NCBI RefSeq assembly: GCF_013409365.1
Contig: NZ_JACCBA010000001.1
Span: forward strand, 434,001 to 498,000
Length of the DNA stretch: 64,000 nucleotides
DNA from: Actinomadura luteofluorescens
GTDB lineage: Bacteria; Actinomycetota; Actinomycetes; Streptosporangiales; Streptosporangiaceae
Reading direction: 5' to 3'
Part shown: piece by piece, positions 17,820 through 26,982 of the stretch
Layout: the number at the start of each line of letters is the position of its first letter
Position numbering within the stretch: position 1 is the first letter of the stretch
The notes under the pieces: model-generated
What the model saw: the letters and a program-made list of their open reading frames with translations, nothing else
What the model was told of the DNA's origin: nothing
Database searches by the model: none
Position numbers and translations under genes: made by a program

Positions 17820-19643
17820 TCACGCCACGACGCGGACCCGGGTGAGCCACCGGTTCAGTTCGAGGAGGTAGGACAGGCCGATCGCGGAGGTCCGGGCGGT
17901 GATCGGGCCGGGCAGCTCGTCCAGTTCGGAGGTGACCGCCCGGCGGACCCTCGCCCGGTCCATGAGGTCGAAGAGCGGGGCCCCCGGCTCGTCGAGCATC
18001 TCGATCACCAGGTTCTTCAGCGTCTCGACGTAGCCGGGGTCCCGGCTGGCCGGGTACGCGCTCTTGGGCCTGTTGACGATCTCCTCCGGGAGCAGGTCGG
18101 CGCAGGCCCGGCGCAGCAGCGCCTTCTCCGTCCCCCCGTCGGCCTTCAGGTCCGCGGGCACGTTGAACAGGTACTCGGCGAGCCTGTGGTCGGCGAAGGG
18201 GACCCGGACCTCGAGGCCGACGGCCATGCTCATCCGGTCCTTGCGGTCCAGCAGCGCGCCCAGCCAGCGGGTCAGGCCGAGGTGGAAGACCTCCCGCTGC
18301 CGGCGTCCGGTGCGGTCCTCGCCGTCCACGTGCGGGACCTCCGCCAGCGCCTCCCGGTAGCGGTCGGCCTCGTAGTCGTCCGGCCGGATCGCGCGCCTCA
18401 CCTCCTCGCGGAGCAGGAACTGCGGCTGGCGCCGCGCGTACATCCAGGGGAACGACGCATGCCGGACGTACCGGTCGTCGACCTGCCAGGTGTAGCCGCC
18501 GAACATCTCGTCGGCGGACTCTCCCGACAGGGCGACCGTGCAGTCCGCCCGGACCCCGCGGAACAGGTGGTACATCGAGATGTCGAGGTCGCCCCAGCCG
18601 GGGAGGTCGCGCGCCCGCAGGCCGCGGTCGATCCCCTCGACGAGGCTGTCGGTGCCGACCTGGACGACGGAGTGCTTGAGGCCGAGCCGTTCGGCGACCA
18701 GTCGCGCGTACGGCTCGTCGGGGCTGGGCCGCCAGAGGTCGCTCCCCGGCCGGGCGGGCGCCGGGACGCTCACCGAGTAGCTGGTCAGCTCCCCCGCGAA
18801 CTCACGCGCGGCGAGGGCCGTGATGGCGCTGGAGTCGATTCCCCCCGACAGCAGCGTCCCGACCGGGACGTCCGCCACGATCTGGCGGTTGACGATGTCG
18901 GTGAGCAGGGAGCGGACCTCCTCCGTCGTCGTGCGGAAGTCCTCGGTGTGGGGACGGGCCTCCAACCGCCAGTACCGGCGCTCGCGGATACCGGAGGCGT
19001 CGGCGACAACGAGGCACCCCGGTTTGAGTTCCCGCATCCCCCGGTAGACGGCGTGGCCGGGCGTTCTCGCGCGCGGGACGGCCATCAGCTCGGCGAGGCC
19101 CTCCAGGTCCACCTCGGCCGTCATGCCGGGATGGGCCAGCAGCGCCTTGGGCTCCGATCCGAAGATGATTCCGTCGCCCAGCCTCGCGTAGTAGAGCGGC
19201 TTTATGCCGAGCCGGTCCCTTACCAGAAGCAGTTGTCGCGCGTGCTCATCCCAGATGGCGAACGCGTACATTCCGTTGAGGCGCGTGACGAGATCCGCGC
19301 CCCACTGGAGATAGGCCGTCAGCAGCACTTCGGTGTCCGAGCGGGTGGTGAACGACCAGCCGGCCGAGCGCAACTGCGCACGCAGTTCGCGGAAGTTGTA
19401 GATCTCGCCGCTGAACGTGATGACGACCGGCTCGCCGGCGCGCCCGCTCCGCGGCATCGGCTGGCGCCCGCCCTCGATGTCGATCACGGCGAGGCGCCGG
19501 TGGCCCAGGGCGGCGTGGCGCGAGAGCCACGTCCCCTCGTCGTCCGGGCCCCGCGGGGCCTGCGTCCGCGTCATGGCGGTGACCACGGAGCCCTCCCGGG
19601 AGAGGTCCCGCGTCCAGTCGGCCCATCCGGTTATGCCGCACAC
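17820..19643 (-). CDS. asnB: Asparagine synthetase (glutamine-hydrolysing), AsnB family
   Basis: 607 aa from GTG 19643; the N-terminal nucleophile Cys2 is present in MCGITGW. The glutaminase domain (RGPDDEG, ALGHRRLAVID, FSGEIYNFRELR) is followed by the ATP-pyrophosphatase synthase domain with LLSGGIDSSAI. In biosynthetic clusters AsnB homologues often amidate a carboxylate or condense an amine rather than make asparagine. Its place at the end of the esterase, adenylation and dehydrogenase block (all minus strand) suggests an amide-forming tailoring role. A housekeeping AsnB cannot be excluded. Confidence 0.88.
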   Translation of the reverse strand: MCGITGWADWTRDLSREGSVVTAMTRTQAPRGPDDEGTWLSRHAALGHRRLAVIDIEGGRQPMPRSGRAGEPVVITFSGEIYNFRELRAQLRSAGWSFTTRSDTEVLLTAYLQWGADLVTRLNGMYAFAIWDEHARQLLLVRDRLGIKPLYYARLGDGIIFGSEPKALLAHPGMTAEVDLEGLAELMAVPRARTPGHAVYRGMRELKPGCLVVADASGIRERRYWRLEARPHTEDFRTTTEEVRSLLTDIVNRQIVADVPVGTLLSGGIDSSAITALAAREFAGELTSYSVSVPAPARPGSDLWRPSPDEPYARLVAERLGLKHSVVQVGTDSLVEGIDRGLRARDLPGWGDLDISMYHLFRGVRADCTVALSGESADEMFGGYTWQVDDRYVRHASFPWMYARRQPQFLLREEVRRAIRPDDYEADRYREALAEVPHVDGEDRTGRRQREVFHLGLTRWLGALLDRKDRMSMAVGLEVRVPFADHRLAEYLFNVPADLKADGGTEKALLRRACADLLPEEIVNRPKSAYPASRDPGYVETLKNLVIEMLDEPGAPLFDLMDRARVRRAVTSELDELPGPITARTSAIGLSYLLELNRWLTRVRVVA

Positions 19644-19680
19644 GTGCGCTCCTTCCGTCGTCTTCTTGGTGGGGCGCGGA

Positions 19681-20478
19681 TCAGGCGGAAAGGAGGCGGC
19701 TCCGCGCGAACGCGAAGAGATCGGGCAGGCCCGCGTTGACGAATTCCCAGTCGTGCCCGCCGGGCCGTTCCCGGTACCGGTGGGGAATGGAACCGCCCGC
19801 GAGCGCCTCGCGCATCCTGCGGTTCATGTCGATCATCCGGGGGTAGTCGTCCAGGCCGATGTCGAGATGCACCTCGATCGGGTACCTCGCGTCCCGGTCC
19901 CGGACCGCGCGGTACGGGTCGTACTCGCGCCGGACCCCGCTGCCGACCGGCCCCCAGACGCGCTCGTGGTCCCTCGCGGTCGGCATGGCCAGCCGCCGCC
20001 CCTCCCGCAGGTGGCCGTAGGGATCGCCCTCGCGTAAGGGGGCTTCGAAGGCACCGGCGCTGCTGCACACGACCGAGAACACCTCACCGTGCCGCAACGC
20101 CTGGTAGAGGGCCGCGGCCCCGCCCATGGAGAATCCGCCGATGCCCCGCCCGTCCCGGGACGCCGCGGTGTTGAACGTGGCGTCGACATGGCCGACGACC
20201 TCCCCCACCAGGTAGTCCTCGTAGCGACGTCCCCGTGCGTCGTTGATGAACCATGAGCGCCCGGATTCGGGCAGCACCACGACCAGCCCCGCCGAATCCA
20301 CCGCGGGCGCGAGGTCGCCGCACTGGAGCCACGTGTTCCGGTTGCCGCCGAAGCCGTGCAGGAGGTACAGCACGGGAAAGGCCCGCCCGGCCGACGAGTA
20401 GCTGGACGGCAGGAGGACGTTCACCGACTTGTCCCGGCCGATCGCCGCGCTCCGCCAGGTCTCCGTCAGGACCTTCAT
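19681..20478 (-). CDS. Alpha/beta-hydrolase, esterase D/mycolyltransferase-like
   Basis: 265 aa. The alpha/beta-hydrolase fold shows the oxyanion region LYLLHGFGGNRNTW, the nucleophile elbow GFSMGG (Ser117) and a late histidine in GGHDWEFV. There is no signal peptide, so it is cytosolic. The ATG overlaps the stop of the adenylation gene (ATGA), tying it to that operon. It may hydrolyse or transfer a thioester-bound or ester product, for example as an off-loading or editing thioesterase-like enzyme. That role is inference. Confidence 0.82.
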   Translation of the reverse strand: MKVLTETWRSAAIGRDKSVNVLLPSSYSSAGRAFPVLYLLHGFGGNRNTWLQCGDLAPAVDSAGLVVVLPESGRSWFINDARGRRYEDYLVGEVVGHVDATFNTAASRDGRGIGGFSMGGAAALYQALRHGEVFSVVCSSAGAFEAPLREGDPYGHLREGRRLAMPTARDHERVWGPVGSGVRREYDPYRAVRDRDARYPIEVHLDIGLDDYPRMIDMNRRMREALAGGSIPHRYRERPGGHDWEFVNAGLPDLFAFARSRLLSA

Positions 20479-22037
20479 CGCGGTTCCGCCCGGGTCTCCC
20501 CCAGCCGCCTCCGGTCGATCTTCCCGGTACCGGTGACCGGGAGCGAGGCTCTGACGTGGAACCGCTCCGGGACCATGTAGCGCGGGATCTCGGTCAGGCA
20601 GTGCCGGCGCAGCGCGGAGACGTCGAGCGGGTGCGCCTCGGGCACCACGAACGCCTCGATCACCCGTTCCCCGGTGCCGTCGTCGACGGCGACGCACGCG
20701 GCCTCCCGGACGTTCTCCGCGGCCGACAGGACCGCCTCGATCTCACCGATCTCGACGCGGTGGCCGCGTATCTTCACCATGTCGTCCTCGCGTCCGCAGA
20801 ACACGTAGTTCAGCTCGTCGTCGAGCCGGACCAGGTCCCCGGTCCGGTAGGCGTCCAGCGGCTCCGCGCCGTCCCGGGGGATCGGCATCGTCCTCTCCGC
20901 CGTGAACTCGTCGTCCCGCCAGTAGCCGAGCATCACCGAGTCCCCCGCGACGCAGAGCTCCCCGGACGCTCCCGGCTCGTGCTCCACCGGGCGCCCGGCG
21001 CCGTCGACGATGAACGTCGCCGCGTACGGGCAGGCCCGTCCGATCGGCACGGGGTGCCGGCGGCCGGCCTCGACGTCCGACTCGCGGACGCGGTGGAAGA
21101 CGCAGACGTTGGTCTCCGTCGGACCGTAGAGGTTGTAGAAGTCCGCTCCAGGAATGAGCGCGTGCAACTCCCGGAGCCGGGCGATCGGGAACGTCTCACC
21201 GGCGAAGAGGACGACGCGCAGCCGCGACTCGGCCAGCAGCCCGCCGTTCTTCGCGGCGAGCATCCGTGTCAGCGCGCCCGGGACGGAGTACCAGACGGTG
21301 ATGCGCTGCTCGACGACGAACCTGTTGAGGGCGCCTCCGAGCCCGACGTGGCTCTCCGGCACCAGCACCACGCAGCCGCCCGCCATGCAGGTCGCGAACA
21401 GGTCCAGGACGGACAGGTCGAAATGGAAGGGCGCGTGGCTGGAGACCCGGTCGGCCGGGCCCAGACCGAATTCGTCGACCGCCCATTCCACGAACGCGCG
21501 GGCATTTCCGTGGGAGAGCACAACGCCCTTAGGGACGCCCTTCGACCCCGACGTATGGAGGATGAAGGCCGGGCTGTCGGGATCGGGAAGCGGTTCGGGT
21601 GCGTCCTCCGCCGGGGCGGCGAGCGCCTCCTCCCAGGCGGTCACGGACGCGTCCGCAGAGGGGCCGACGGACACGATCCGGCAGGAGACGTTCTTCCGCA
21701 GCCATTCCACCCGGTCGTCCTGAGCGATCACACAGGCGGCCTCGCAGTGGGCGATGATGTGGCCGGCCCTCTTGTAGGGCGCGCTCGGGTCGATGGGCAC
21801 GTACGCCGCGCCCGCCTTCAGCACTCCGTGGACGGCGACGACCGACTCGATCGACTTGTGCAGCCACAGGGCGACCCTGTCGCCGGGGACGACTCCGCCG
21901 TCGAGCAGCGTGCGGGCCAGGGCCGAACTGCGCCGATCCAGCTCGGCGTAGGTCAACGCCTCGCCCCGGAACTCGACCGCCGGGGCGTCCGGCCGCTCTC
22001 CGGCCCAGTGGCGCAGGCGGTCGCCGAGACCGTTCAC
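20475..22037 (-). CDS. Stand-alone adenylation enzyme, predicted L-prolyl-AMP ligase (PltF/RedM/CloN4 type)
   Basis: 520 aa from GTG 22037, which overlaps the dehydrogenase stop as GTGA. Core motifs are A3 ILHTSGSKGVPKG, A5 NLYGPTETN and A10 GTGKIDRR. The binding-pocket residues, aligned by eye to PheA positions 235-331, are Asp207, Leu208, Leu211, Tyr250, Leu277, Ala279, Leu303, Val311 and Cys312. This gives DLLYLALVC plus the A10 lysine, the code I recall for proline-activating PltF, RedM and CloN4. No condensation or carrier domain is fused. It should load L-proline on the nearby carrier protein (23681). Confidence 0.88.
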   Translation of the reverse strand: MNGLGDRLRHWAGERPDAPAVEFRGEALTYAELDRRSSALARTLLDGGVVPGDRVALWLHKSIESVVAVHGVLKAGAAYVPIDPSAPYKRAGHIIAHCEAACVIAQDDRVEWLRKNVSCRIVSVGPSADASVTAWEEALAAPAEDAPEPLPDPDSPAFILHTSGSKGVPKGVVLSHGNARAFVEWAVDEFGLGPADRVSSHAPFHFDLSVLDLFATCMAGGCVVLVPESHVGLGGALNRFVVEQRITVWYSVPGALTRMLAAKNGGLLAESRLRVVLFAGETFPIARLRELHALIPGADFYNLYGPTETNVCVFHRVRESDVEAGRRHPVPIGRACPYAATFIVDGAGRPVEHEPGASGELCVAGDSVMLGYWRDDEFTAERTMPIPRDGAEPLDAYRTGDLVRLDDELNYVFCGREDDMVKIRGHRVEIGEIEAVLSAAENVREAACVAVDDGTGERVIEAFVVPEAHPLDVSALRRHCLTEIPRYMVPERFHVRASLPVTGTGKIDRRRLGETRAEPR

Positions 22038-23212
22038 CTTCCCTCCCCGTCGCCCTCGGTGTCCGGCCAGGCGAGGCCGAGCTTCCCGGAGATGATCACT
22101 CGCTGCATGTCCGAGGTGCCCGACGAGATCGTCATGCCGAGGGCGTCCCGGAGGTTGCGTTCGGCGCGCCCGTCGGAGGAATAGCCGAGCGCCCCGTACA
22201 CCTGCATCGCGCTGGTGAAGGTCTCCGCCGCCGCTTCGCTCACGTACAGCTTGCCGACCTCGGGAAAGATGGACGCCTCCGGGCTGTCGAGCTCCGCCGC
22301 GGCGCGGTGCAGCAGCATGCGGGAGATCTCCCAGCGGATCCGCATGTCGACGATCCGGTTGGAGACCGATTGGTACCGTCCGATGTGCTTGCCGAACTGG
22401 CGCCGGCGGCGGCAGAAGCGCGTGCACTCGTCGATCTCCCGCCGCATGACGCCGAGCCACGGCGCCAGGAGGAGAGCACGCTCCCACGCCATCGTCCGCG
22501 CGAACACGGCGGATCCCTGCCTTTCGGCTCCGAGCCGCCGGGAGGCGGGAATGCGGCACCCGTCCAGCTCGACCTCACCCCAGCGGGCGGTGCGGAGTCC
22601 CATCTTCTCCGCGTGCTCCTTCACCGACACGCCTGGATCGTTCCGCTCCACGATGAAGGCGGTGACGCCGGTGAATCCGAGTTCCGGGTCGACGGTCGCG
22701 TAAACGATGAAGACATCGGCGACGGGCGCGTTCGTGACGTAGCACTTGCGTCCGGTCAGGAGATAGGAGTCACCGTCCCGCTCGGCGGTGGTGGTAAGCG
22801 ACAGCGCGTCCGAGCCGCTTCCCGGCTCGGTCATCGCGTTGGCCCCGATGAGACGGCCCGCGGCGAGTCCGGGCAGGTACCCGCGCCGCTGGTCCTCGTC
22901 GCCGAACTTCCAGAGCGGCACCTCGACGGCCAGGACGTGGGCGCCGATCGCCATCATGAGACCGTTGTCGAGGCACCCGTGGCCGAGCCCCTCCATCGCG
23001 TGGACATAGTCGACGGGACCGCATCCGGATCCCCCGTATTCGGACGGCAGGAGCAGGCCGAGCACACCCTGCCCGGCGCAGCGCGACCAATCGTCGCGGC
23101 TGAACGCCCCGGCCCTGTCCCGCTCGGTCACGTCCTTGCTCAGCGCCTCTTCGCCGAACGCGCGGAAAGCGCGGTACAGCCCGTCCTGGTCGCCGTCCCA
23201 TTCGAACCGCAT
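22034..23212 (-). CDS. Acyl-CoA-dehydrogenase-like flavoprotein, predicted prolyl-S-carrier dehydrogenase (PltE/CloN3 type)
   Basis: 392 aa starting MRFEWDGDQD. FAD-binding and family motifs are AMTEPGSGSDA, YVTNAPVADVFIVYAT, GVTAFIVER and ISSGTSDMQ. A glutamate sits in MAWERALLL (Glu244), the isovaleryl-CoA-dehydrogenase position for the base, while the usual C-terminal base position (before GTSD) is Ser. This pattern matches the PltE/RedW/CloN3 group, which oxidises prolyl-S-PCP to pyrrolyl-2-carboxyl-S-PCP. It overlaps the adenylation gene by four bases and is divergent from the carrier protein. The longer upstream frame lacks family residues. Confidence 0.85.
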   Translation of the reverse strand: MRFEWDGDQDGLYRAFRAFGEEALSKDVTERDRAGAFSRDDWSRCAGQGVLGLLLPSEYGGSGCGPVDYVHAMEGLGHGCLDNGLMMAIGAHVLAVEVPLWKFGDEDQRRGYLPGLAAGRLIGANAMTEPGSGSDALSLTTTAERDGDSYLLTGRKCYVTNAPVADVFIVYATVDPELGFTGVTAFIVERNDPGVSVKEHAEKMGLRTARWGEVELDGCRIPASRRLGAERQGSAVFARTMAWERALLLAPWLGVMRREIDECTRFCRRRRQFGKHIGRYQSVSNRIVDMRIRWEISRMLLHRAAAELDSPEASIFPEVGKLYVSEAAAETFTSAMQVYGALGYSSDGRAERNLRDALGMTISSGTSDMQRVIISGKLGLAWPDTEGDGEGR

Positions 23213-23680
23213 GGCTCTCCAATCCCCCGAGCGGGATGTCATGCCATATCGAGAATCGCCGGCGGCGGGACGGTCGCCTCCACCGCGCGGAATCGCAAGC
23301 GTCGCCCCTCCGGTCCGCCAGGCGGCCGCGGGAAACCCGGCCGCGCCGCACCGATCGCTGTCATTGTGCATCCGTGAAGCGATCTTGAGAAGCCCAACTT
23401 CTGCCAAATGGCCGCCGGCGGCGGGCTCCGTACGGCCTCTTGCGCCCCCCGGACGCCTGTCGTACGGTACGGACCGTCAGCCAATCGAAGCGGAAAACGT
23501 TCCGGCCATGGACGGCCCGCCACCGGTTCGTCGGCAAGAACCGGGCCTCGGACGGCCAGGCCGCCGGTAAGCGATGCGCCGTTCCCTTCAACGGGCGCCC
23601 TCCATCCGCGGGTATCGATTCCCGTCCTGCCGACTCACTCCCGCCATTCCCGGGCCGACGCCGCAGACGAGGTGCATGCC
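23213..23680. promoter_or_regulatory. Divergent promoter region of the pyrrole-type cluster
   Basis: 468 bp with no convincing gene, between the dehydrogenase operon (minus) and the ACP/trpB-like operon (plus). It contains a palindrome CCGTACGG (23428-23435) and, about 30 bp on, CGTACGGTACGG (23461-23472), a repeated TACGG element that might be a regulator site. A purine-rich GACGAGG precedes the ACP ATG. I could not fix a -35/-10 pair with confidence. Confidence 0.4.
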
Positions 23681-23965
23681 ATGGATCGTGCCAGCAACGT
23701 GGATCCGTCGGCGCAGATCAAAAGCATCATGATCCGCGTTCTCGATCTGGACATCGCCCCCGAGCGACTGGACGACACGGTCTCGCTCTACTCGCCGGTC
23801 GTGGGCATGGACTCCCTGAGCCTGCTGCACACCCTCGTGGAGATCGAGAAAGAGTTCGGCATCGAGATCGACGACGAGGACGTGATGCTCGCCGAACTGC
23901 GGAACGTGGGAAGCCTTGTCGACATGATCAGCGGAATCATCGGCGCGGAGGGCGGAAAAGCGTAA
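23681..23965 (+). CDS. Acyl/peptidyl carrier protein
   Basis: 94-aa discrete carrier protein. The phosphopantetheine site is Ser45 in VVGMDSLSLLH, followed by a typical helix III (EIEKEFGIEIDDEDVM). The start at ATG 23681 is chosen for its GAGG ribosome site and protein length; an in-frame GTG lies nine bases upstream. It is the likely acceptor of proline from the adenylation enzyme and the substrate scaffold for the dehydrogenase. It ends one base before the TrpB-like gene, so the two are co-transcribed. Confidence 0.92.
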   Translation: MDRASNVDPSAQIKSIMIRVLDLDIAPERLDDTVSLYSPVVGMDSLSLLHTLVEIEKEFGIEIDDEDVMLAELRNVGSLVDMISGIIGAEGGKA

Positions 23966-23966
23966 C

Positions 23967-25316
23967 ATGCGCGATGTTTTCGAGCTGGACCGGGACCTGG
24001 TTCCCACGCACTGGTACAACATCCTCGCGGACCTTCCTATCGAGGTCCCCCCGGCACGGCCGGCGCCGCCGAGGAACGGCGGTTCGGCGCCGCTGCAGCC
24101 GCAACTGCCGCTGTCGATGTACCGCCAGAGCATCGGCCGTGAGCGCTACGTCGAGATTCCCGGCCCCGTTCGATCGGAGTACCAGCGCTGGCGCCCGACG
24201 CCCCTTTTCCGGGCGTCCAGGCTGGAGAACGCCCTCGACACCCCGGCGCACATCTATTTCAAGTACGAAGGCACCAGTCCGTCCGGCAGCCACAAGATAA
24301 ACACCGCGCTGGCACAGGCCTATTACTACGCCAGATCCGGCGTCAGGGAGATGGTGACGGGAACCGGCGCGGGCCAGTGGGGCACCGCGCTCGCGATGGC
24401 CTGCCACCCGTACGGGATGGCGTGCACCGTCTTCATGGTGCGGTCCAGCTACGAGCAGAAGCCGTACCGGGGCACGCTGATGCGGTTGAACGGCGCCGAG
24501 GTCGTCCCGAGCCCCAGCACGAGGACGGAGGTGGGCAGGGCCGCCCTGCGCGCCGACCCGGATTCGCCGGGCACCCTAGGGATCGCGAACGCCGAGGCGA
24601 TCGAGTACGCCAACAGCCGGAAGGAGGCGCGGTTCTCGATCGGCAGCGGAGAGAACCACGTCCTCATGCACCAGACGGTCATCGGCGAGGAGGCCTTGCT
24701 GCAGATGGAGCTGGCCGGCGAGTTCCCCGACGTCGTGATCGGCGCGATGGGAGCGGGCAGCAACTTCGCCGGCCTGACCTTCCCCTTCTACCGGGCCGCG
24801 CGGGCGGAGAACGCCGGCACCCGGTTCCTGGCGGTCGAGCCCGACGCGTGCCCCAAGATGACCAGGGGCAGCTACATGCTGGACTACACCGACTACTCCG
24901 GAGTGACCCCCGCGGTCAAGATGTACACCCTGGGGCACACGTTCACGGCCTACCACATCCACGCCGGGGGCCTGCGCTACCACGGTGCCGCTCCGATCGT
25001 CAGCGCCATGTACGACAACGAGTTGGTGGAGGCGACCTCCTACTCCCAGACCCGCGTCTTCGAGAGCGGTGCCGCGTTCGCCAAGGCCGAGGGCCTCGTT
25101 CCCGCCCCCGAGTCGGCTCACGCCGTCGCCGCCGCGATCGACGAGGCGGTACGAGCGCGCGAGGAGAACAGGAAGCGGGTCGTCCTGGTCGGTCTCAGCG
25201 GGCATGGGCTGCTGGACCTCGGCGCCTACGAGAGCCACCTCTCCGGAGAGACCGTCGACGTCGCTCCCACCGACGAGGAGATCAAGGCGTCCCTGCGCCT
25301 CATCGAATCGCTGTGA
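23967..25316 (+). CDS. Tryptophan synthase beta-like PLP enzyme (TrpB2 type)
   Basis: 449 aa of fold-type-II PLP family. The PLP lysine is Lys110 in SGSHKINTA, and the phosphate-binding loop is GAMGAGSNFAG. The N-terminus (LPTHWYNILADLP-like, then WRPTPLFRASRLE) and length mark the TrpB2 group rather than canonical TrpB. No trpA lies nearby. TrpB2 enzymes can act alone on serine with indole or other nucleophiles. In this cluster it may make a beta-substituted amino acid building block, or support tryptophan supply; the sequence does not decide. Confidence 0.88.
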   Translation: MRDVFELDRDLVPTHWYNILADLPIEVPPARPAPPRNGGSAPLQPQLPLSMYRQSIGRERYVEIPGPVRSEYQRWRPTPLFRASRLENALDTPAHIYFKYEGTSPSGSHKINTALAQAYYYARSGVREMVTGTGAGQWGTALAMACHPYGMACTVFMVRSSYEQKPYRGTLMRLNGAEVVPSPSTRTEVGRAALRADPDSPGTLGIANAEAIEYANSRKEARFSIGSGENHVLMHQTVIGEEALLQMELAGEFPDVVIGAMGAGSNFAGLTFPFYRAARAENAGTRFLAVEPDACPKMTRGSYMLDYTDYSGVTPAVKMYTLGHTFTAYHIHAGGLRYHGAAPIVSAMYDNELVEATSYSQTRVFESGAAFAKAEGLVPAPESAHAVAAAIDEAVRAREENRKRVVLVGLSGHGLLDLGAYESHLSGETVDVAPTDEEIKASLRLIESL

Positions 25317-25322
25317 CGGGGG

Positions 25323-25351
25323 TCGGCACGCCACCGGCGGTGACGTGCCGA
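25323..25351. terminator. Bidirectional hairpin between trpB2-like and sialidase-like genes
   Basis: TCGGCACG (25323-25330) pairs with CGTGCCGA (25344-25351). After one mismatch the inner CACC/GGTG pair around a GGC loop. It lies 6 bases after one stop and 23 bases beyond the convergent gene's stop, so it can serve both strands. Confidence 0.6.
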
Positions 25352-25374
25352 ACTCTCCTGTCGGGACGTGCGGG

Positions 25375-26973
25375 TCAGGGAGCGGCGGGGGCGCGGACGC
25401 CCAGCTCGGCCAGGACGGCCGCACCGTTGGACCGGGTGATCTCGACCCGGATCTTGTCGATCGGGGTGCCGGCGTCGACGCGGAACCAGGCGAGGTCGTC
25501 TCCCCAGCGCACGGTGTAGTCGAGGTCCCCGACCGCGTGCCACGCGCCGTCCGAGGCGGTCCGGACCTTGATCTGCGCCGCTTCGGCGTAACCCGGCTTG
25601 AGCGCCATGCCGGCCTCGGCCACCCGGGTCGGCTCGTCGAACGTGATCGTGTACTGGGCGGGGGCCGCCGTGGCCTTCCAGGCGGCGTCGTAGTAGCCGA
25701 CCACGCCGTCGATCGGGCCGGTGCGCCCCACGTTCGGCTGGCTCGGAGTCGTGTATAGCAGGTCGGTGTCGATGCCGAGCCGTCCCGCGGCGTTCAGCGC
25801 GGCCAGGTCCACGCGGCGCGGGTCCGCCGGCTCGGACCGGATGCTCGCGACGTCGACGAAGTCGCCGACCAGCTGGCTCCGGGCGGAGTCGAAGCCGAGC
25901 ACGAGGACCCGGCCCGGGGAGACCTCCGCGACGGCGGGGTTGGCCTGGTCGCCCGTCCCCGAGTCGTACACCAATTCGCGCGGCGCGCCCGTCCACGGCC
26001 GGTCAGGGTGCCGCAGCACGGCGCCGACGGTTCCGCGGCGGTTGGTGAAGTGCCCCGACAGGTCGCCGTAGGCGAGGAAGACGTCGCCGTTCCGCAGGAC
26101 CTCGGTGTGGGCCGAGGAGGTCACCAGGTCGATCTCCGCCGGGGGCGTCCAGGTGCGGCCGCCGTCGCGTGACCAGGACTCCTGGGAGTGGACCGCGCCC
26201 ATCGTGGAGGCTCCCGTGCCGATGCGCAGCAGGGCGTGGACGGTCCCGTCGCGCAGGACGGTGAGCACGGGCTCCTGGTAGTGGGTGCCCTGCGCGGACG
26301 CGATCAGCGACTCGGTGCTCGCGTGCCAGGACGCGCCGCCGTCCAGGCTGCGCACGACGGTGGCGCGCTGCCAGCGGTCGTCGGGGACGGTGCCGTAGAG
26401 CGGGATGATCAGTTCACCGGAGGGCAGTTCCTTGATCTGGCCGTGGCTCGCCGCCCATCCCAGCTCGTAGGTGTCGACGATGTCGGACTCGCCGCTCATC
26501 GAGGTCTGCACCGCCGCGGGCTCGGACCAGCTGGCCCCGCCGTCGTCGCTGTGCCGGACGAACTCGCCCATCGGCTCGGGCGGCGCGACCGAGTAGTCGA
26601 TCTGGAACCAGCTCAGCAGGAGCCTGCCCGAGCGGAGCTGAGTGATCATCGGGTCGCGGTCGTCGTACGGGGAGTCGTGGACGGCCTCGGGCGGCGACCA
26701 GGTGCGGCCGCCGTCCCGGCTGTCGAGGATCACCAGCCGGCCGTCCTGGCCGGTGTGCCCGGCCCCCTCCCGCGCCACCGCGACGAGGGACCCGTCATCG
26801 AGCCGTTCCATGTTCGGGAAATGCAGTTTCTTGCCCGGGGCGGCCTGCGCCACGATCACGTCGGGACGGTCCGGGGCCGATGGAGTGGGCGGGTTCGCGT
26901 GCGCCACGGCGCCCGGAAACCCCAGCGTGAGCAGCGCGCCTACGGCGATGGCAATACCTCGATGCATTCGCAT
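25375..26973 (-). CDS. Secreted BNR-repeat (sialidase-like) protein
   Basis: 532 aa with a Sec signal peptide (basic MRMHRG, hydrophobic core, AVAHA cleavage region). It has four Asp-box motifs of the SxDxGxxW type: SRDGGRTW, SDDGGASW, SLDGGASW and SRDGGRTW, which define the six-bladed propeller of exo-sialidases. The last 110 or so residues look like a discoidin/F5-8C-type carbohydrate-binding domain. No FRIP motif is obvious, so true sialidase activity is uncertain. The start ATG 26973 is 10 bases after the predicted -10, so the mRNA is probably leaderless or nearly so. It is the last gene of the IclR-linked region. Confidence 0.85.
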   Translation of the reverse strand: MRMHRGIAIAVGALLTLGFPGAVAHANPPTPSAPDRPDVIVAQAAPGKKLHFPNMERLDDGSLVAVAREGAGHTGQDGRLVILDSRDGGRTWSPPEAVHDSPYDDRDPMITQLRSGRLLLSWFQIDYSVAPPEPMGEFVRHSDDGGASWSEPAAVQTSMSGESDIVDTYELGWAASHGQIKELPSGELIIPLYGTVPDDRWQRATVVRSLDGGASWHASTESLIASAQGTHYQEPVLTVLRDGTVHALLRIGTGASTMGAVHSQESWSRDGGRTWTPPAEIDLVTSSAHTEVLRNGDVFLAYGDLSGHFTNRRGTVGAVLRHPDRPWTGAPRELVYDSGTGDQANPAVAEVSPGRVLVLGFDSARSQLVGDFVDVASIRSEPADPRRVDLAALNAAGRLGIDTDLLYTTPSQPNVGRTGPIDGVVGYYDAAWKATAAPAQYTITFDEPTRVAEAGMALKPGYAEAAQIKVRTASDGAWHAVGDLDYTVRWGDDLAWFRVDAGTPIDKIRVEITRSNGAAVLAELGVRAPAAP

Positions 26974-26982
26974 GGTTCCCGG

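Noticed and set aside
22038..22559. N-terminal extension of the adenylation enzyme
   Set aside because: The extension lies inside the dehydrogenase gene in another frame and lacks family residues; GTG 22037 gives a normal start with a GTGA overlap.
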